NCBI GenBank assembly: GCA_035946575.1
Contig: DASYZG010000072.1
Location: 62,001 to 126,000, forward strand
DNA: 64,000 nucleotides
Source of the DNA: Gp13-AA77 sp035946575
GTDB taxonomy: Bacteria > Acidobacteriota > Terriglobia > UBA7540
Direction: 5' to 3'
Positions 62,564-64,000 of the stretch are shown here, piece after piece. The notes below the pieces were generated by a model that made no database searches, was not told the DNA's origin, and saw nothing but the letters and a program-made list of their open reading frames with translations. Both the position numbers and the translations under genes were made by a program. Within the stretch, counting starts at the first letter, position 1; every line of letters begins with the position of its first letter.

Positions 62564-62674
62564 AAAGCCATCAGATATTTGAAAAGATTAGACTTACTAT
62601 TTCCCATAGGGCCCGAAAGCCATCAGGTACTTGAAAACAAATGAGTTAAGCTTTGAAAGCCATCAGGTTATTGA
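62564..62674 (+). repeat. three AAAGCCATCAG direct repeats
   Basis: Copies at 62564, 62616 and 62656 share AAAGCCATCAGRT or close variants followed by ATTTGAAAA-like sequence, with periods of 52 and 40 bp. They lie upstream of the degraded KSTGP gene. Confidence 0.6.
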
Positions 62675-62713
62675 TGGGCTGAGATTTAGGCATGTTTTGA
62701 AAGGAGAAAAATC

Positions 62714-63012
62714 ATGTCTTTAATGCGAAAAAGAGCTACGTTGGCCGCCATCGACGCCAATCGCGCCAACGCTCAAAAGTCCACCGGACCCACCTCCATG
62801 CGCGGGAAGTCCATCGTACGAAACAACGCACGGAAATGGGGCCGCGCCGAGCGTCTGCGCCCGCTGCTGGCGCTGCCTGGCGAGGACGCCGGGGAGTTCA
62901 GGCACTCCTGGCCGATTTGCGGCGCTCGCTCGCCCCAGCAACGAGCGGCGAACACCAGAGGCGAACCCGATGGCCGAATGGCGCCGATCACTTGTCACTC
63001 GTTACGGCTTGA
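62714..63012 (+). pseudogene. truncated, frameshifted KSTGP-family gene
   Basis: Begins well: AAGGAG RBS, then RANAQKSTGPTSMRGKSIVR and NNARKWGRAERLRPLLALPG, the N-terminus of a family I know from Acidobacteriota and other soil bacteria (KSTGPRTxEGKxxxxxNAxKHG). After residue 55 the conserved reading (ALLADLRRSLAPATSGE) continues in another frame and stops at 63012, far short of the usual length (over 150 residues). It is therefore a remnant. The family's function is unknown. Confidence 0.65.
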
Positions 63013-63066
63013 GGCGTGCCGCCGCAACTATTTTTGGCGAGATGTGTTATATACGGTGTGGCGATA

Positions 63067-63657
63067 ATGGCCATCGATTCTGACCTGGAGCTGATGCTGC
63101 GAGTCAGCCGCGGGGACGCGGACTCCTTCGGGGTCTTGCTGAATCGTTACCGCGGTCCGCTGCTCAACTATTTCGTCCGCATGGTCCGCGACCCTGCGCT
63201 GGCGGAGGATCTCGCCCAGGAGGCGTTCCTCCGCGTCTACCAGGCCCGGGAGCGATATCAGCCGGAGGCGCGCTTCACCACCTGGCTTTACCGGATCGCA
63301 ACCAACCTGGCGTTGAATGCCATTCGCGACCGGCGCAGCGAGCCCGTGGTGCTCGAAACCGCTTTGCAGACCGGAAACGAGTTCGTTTCGCCTCTGGACC
63401 GCGCCGCGGACGGTCGCCCGACTGCCGAGGAGCGCCTGGCCGACTCGGACCGCCAGCGACTCATTCGCCAGGCCATCGAGGCGTTGCCCGAGAAGCAGCG
63501 GGCTGCGGTCATCCTGCACAAATACCAGGAAGTCGATTACCGCCAGATCGCCAGCATCTTAAAGATTTCCGAGAGCGCGGTGAAGTCGCTCCTGTTCCGG
63601 GCATACGAGAGCCTTCGCGCCCGGCTGGAGCCGTTGCTCGAGGGAGGCTTGGTATGA
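63067..63657 (+). CDS. ECF-type RNA polymerase sigma factor
   Basis: 196-residue sigma-70-family factor with region 2 (SFGVLLNRYRGPLLNYFVRM, then EDLAQEAFLRVYQARERY and FTTWLYRIATNLALNAIRDR) and region 4 (ALPEKQRAAVILHKYQEVDY, then IASILKISESAVKSLLFRAY). It directs RNA polymerase to a specific stress or envelope regulon. Its stop overlaps the start of a zinc-finger anti-sigma gene (ATGA), the usual autoregulated pair. ATG 63067 is chosen because the family begins there. Confidence 0.93.
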   Translation: MAIDSDLELMLRVSRGDADSFGVLLNRYRGPLLNYFVRMVRDPALAEDLAQEAFLRVYQARERYQPEARFTTWLYRIATNLALNAIRDRRSEPVVLETALQTGNEFVSPLDRAADGRPTAEERLADSDRQRLIRQAIEALPEKQRAAVILHKYQEVDYRQIASILKISESAVKSLLFRAYESLRARLEPLLEGGLV

Positions 63658-64000
63658 AAAATCGTTGTCTGGAGCGCGAGCAGATTTTCGAACTGGCTCA
63701 GGGAATGGCCGGCGAACGCGAGGCGGCGTCGAGGATGGCGCATCTGGAAAATTGCGCCGAGTGCCGGAAGGTGTTCGCGGGCTACCAGCGGCTGGACGAC
63801 GTGCTCTCGGAGTGGAATCCGCAGGTTGAGCCTTCGCCCTGGTTTGACGCCCGGGTGCGCGCCGCAGCGGCTTCGGGGAGGGCGGCGCGGGGCGCGAGCG
63901 CGTTTTTCGGGCCTGCCCTCCATCGCTGGCTGGCGGTGCCGGTGCTGGCATCCCTGCTGGTGGTGGTCGGCACGGTGGTTCTGCGGCACCGTTCGCGGGT
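63654..64000 (+). CDS. zinc-type anti-sigma factor (partial, runs off window)
   Basis: At least 115 residues, cut by the window end. It overlaps the ECF sigma stop by 4 bp. Residues about 30-37 read HLENCAEC, the H-x3-C-x2-C zinc motif of ZAS-domain anti-sigma factors that bind and silence their sigma. Residues about 93-110 (LAVPVLASLLVVVGTVVL) are a transmembrane helix, so the factor is membrane-bound and presumably released by a signal. The C-terminal sensor part is missing. Confidence 0.85.
   Translation, partial: MKNRCLEREQIFELAQGMAGEREAASRMAHLENCAECRKVFAGYQRLDDVLSEWNPQVEPSPWFDARVRAAAASGRAARGASAFFGPALHRWLAVPVLASLLVVVGTVVLRHRSR

Larger units (their letters stand above)
62159..62713. other. 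repeat-rich intergenic region
   Basis: 555 bp without a gene, holding three repeat types: the CACAGAGG palindrome (62265-62350), the AT-rich repeat copy B (62434-62476) and three direct repeats beginning AAAGCCATCAG (62564, 62616, 62656). GC falls toward the right end. Confidence 0.75.

Overview
The window looks like a chromosomal segment of a soil-type Acidobacteriota (Terriglobia-like). I infer this from the GC-rich coding sequence, an ADOP-type orphan MacB/FtsX permease, two giant secreted seven-bladed SBBP-repeat proteins, a pro-domain sedolisin, a PEP-CTERM protein, several small secreted proteins of the acidobacterial kind, and a split methylmalonyl-CoA mutase. No plasmid, phage or complete IS element is visible, so most of it reads as ordinary chromosome with accessory patches. 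Layout: 100-2657 (minus) is a coupled ridA-phzF-alpha/beta hydrolase operon. 2918-4938 is proB-proA. 5140-7310 is an acyl-CoA mutase as separate substrate and B12 subunits, followed 3 bp later by an AT-richer two-gene insert with a TIR-like protein (7314-8173). 8218-12536 holds a degenerate crotonase, an SCP2-like protein, an ATP-dependent DNA ligase, a TPR protein, a one-HKD PLD protein and SixA. 12645-20130 has gltB and PEP carboxylase, divergently transcribed. 20131-21151 is repeat-rich and contains a frameshifted secreted-protein pseudogene. 21852-27126 is a signalling cluster: a sigma-54 activator with PAS and GAF sensors, then a pseudo-receiver, STAS and Crp/Fnr genes behind a good -24/-12 promoter match, then a cNMP-domain protein without HTH. 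A CAU-anticodon tRNA follows at 27212. 27874-39488 is a secreted/outer-membrane block: a beta-barrel protein, two tandem SBBP paralogues and a sedolisin. The last three end in the same two-helix plus cysteine plus beta-strand tail. 39594-41597 (minus) is uvrB. 41939-43697 holds small secreted and VOC proteins. 43762-51917 (minus genes) includes a PsrA/PhsA-like molybdoenzyme and, 4 kb away, a fused PsrB-PsrC partner, with lipoproteins and a patatin between. 52215-57772 has a secreted protein, a coiled-coil membrane protein, the ADOP permease, the PEP-CTERM protein and a PspB-like peptide. 57930-62158 has convergent Tat-exported GH2 and GH30 glycosidases. 62714-64000 has a broken KSTGP-family gene, an ECF sigma factor and the start of its zinc-type anti-sigma. 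Functionally the window combines central metabolism (proline, glutamate and oxaloacetate supply, B12-dependent acyl-CoA rearrangement), DNA repair, respiratory sulfur/arsenic-type molybdoenzyme parts, and polymer degradation (protease, glycosidases). Intergenic DNA carries several repeat families. The clearest is a GTAG-headed hairpin present as inverted pairs at three gene ends (REPIN-like). The best candidates for something new are this repeat family, the TIR-like two-gene insert, the signalling cassette whose receiver and STAS domains have both lost their phosphorylation sites, and the shared C-terminal anchor module of the three giant secreted proteins.
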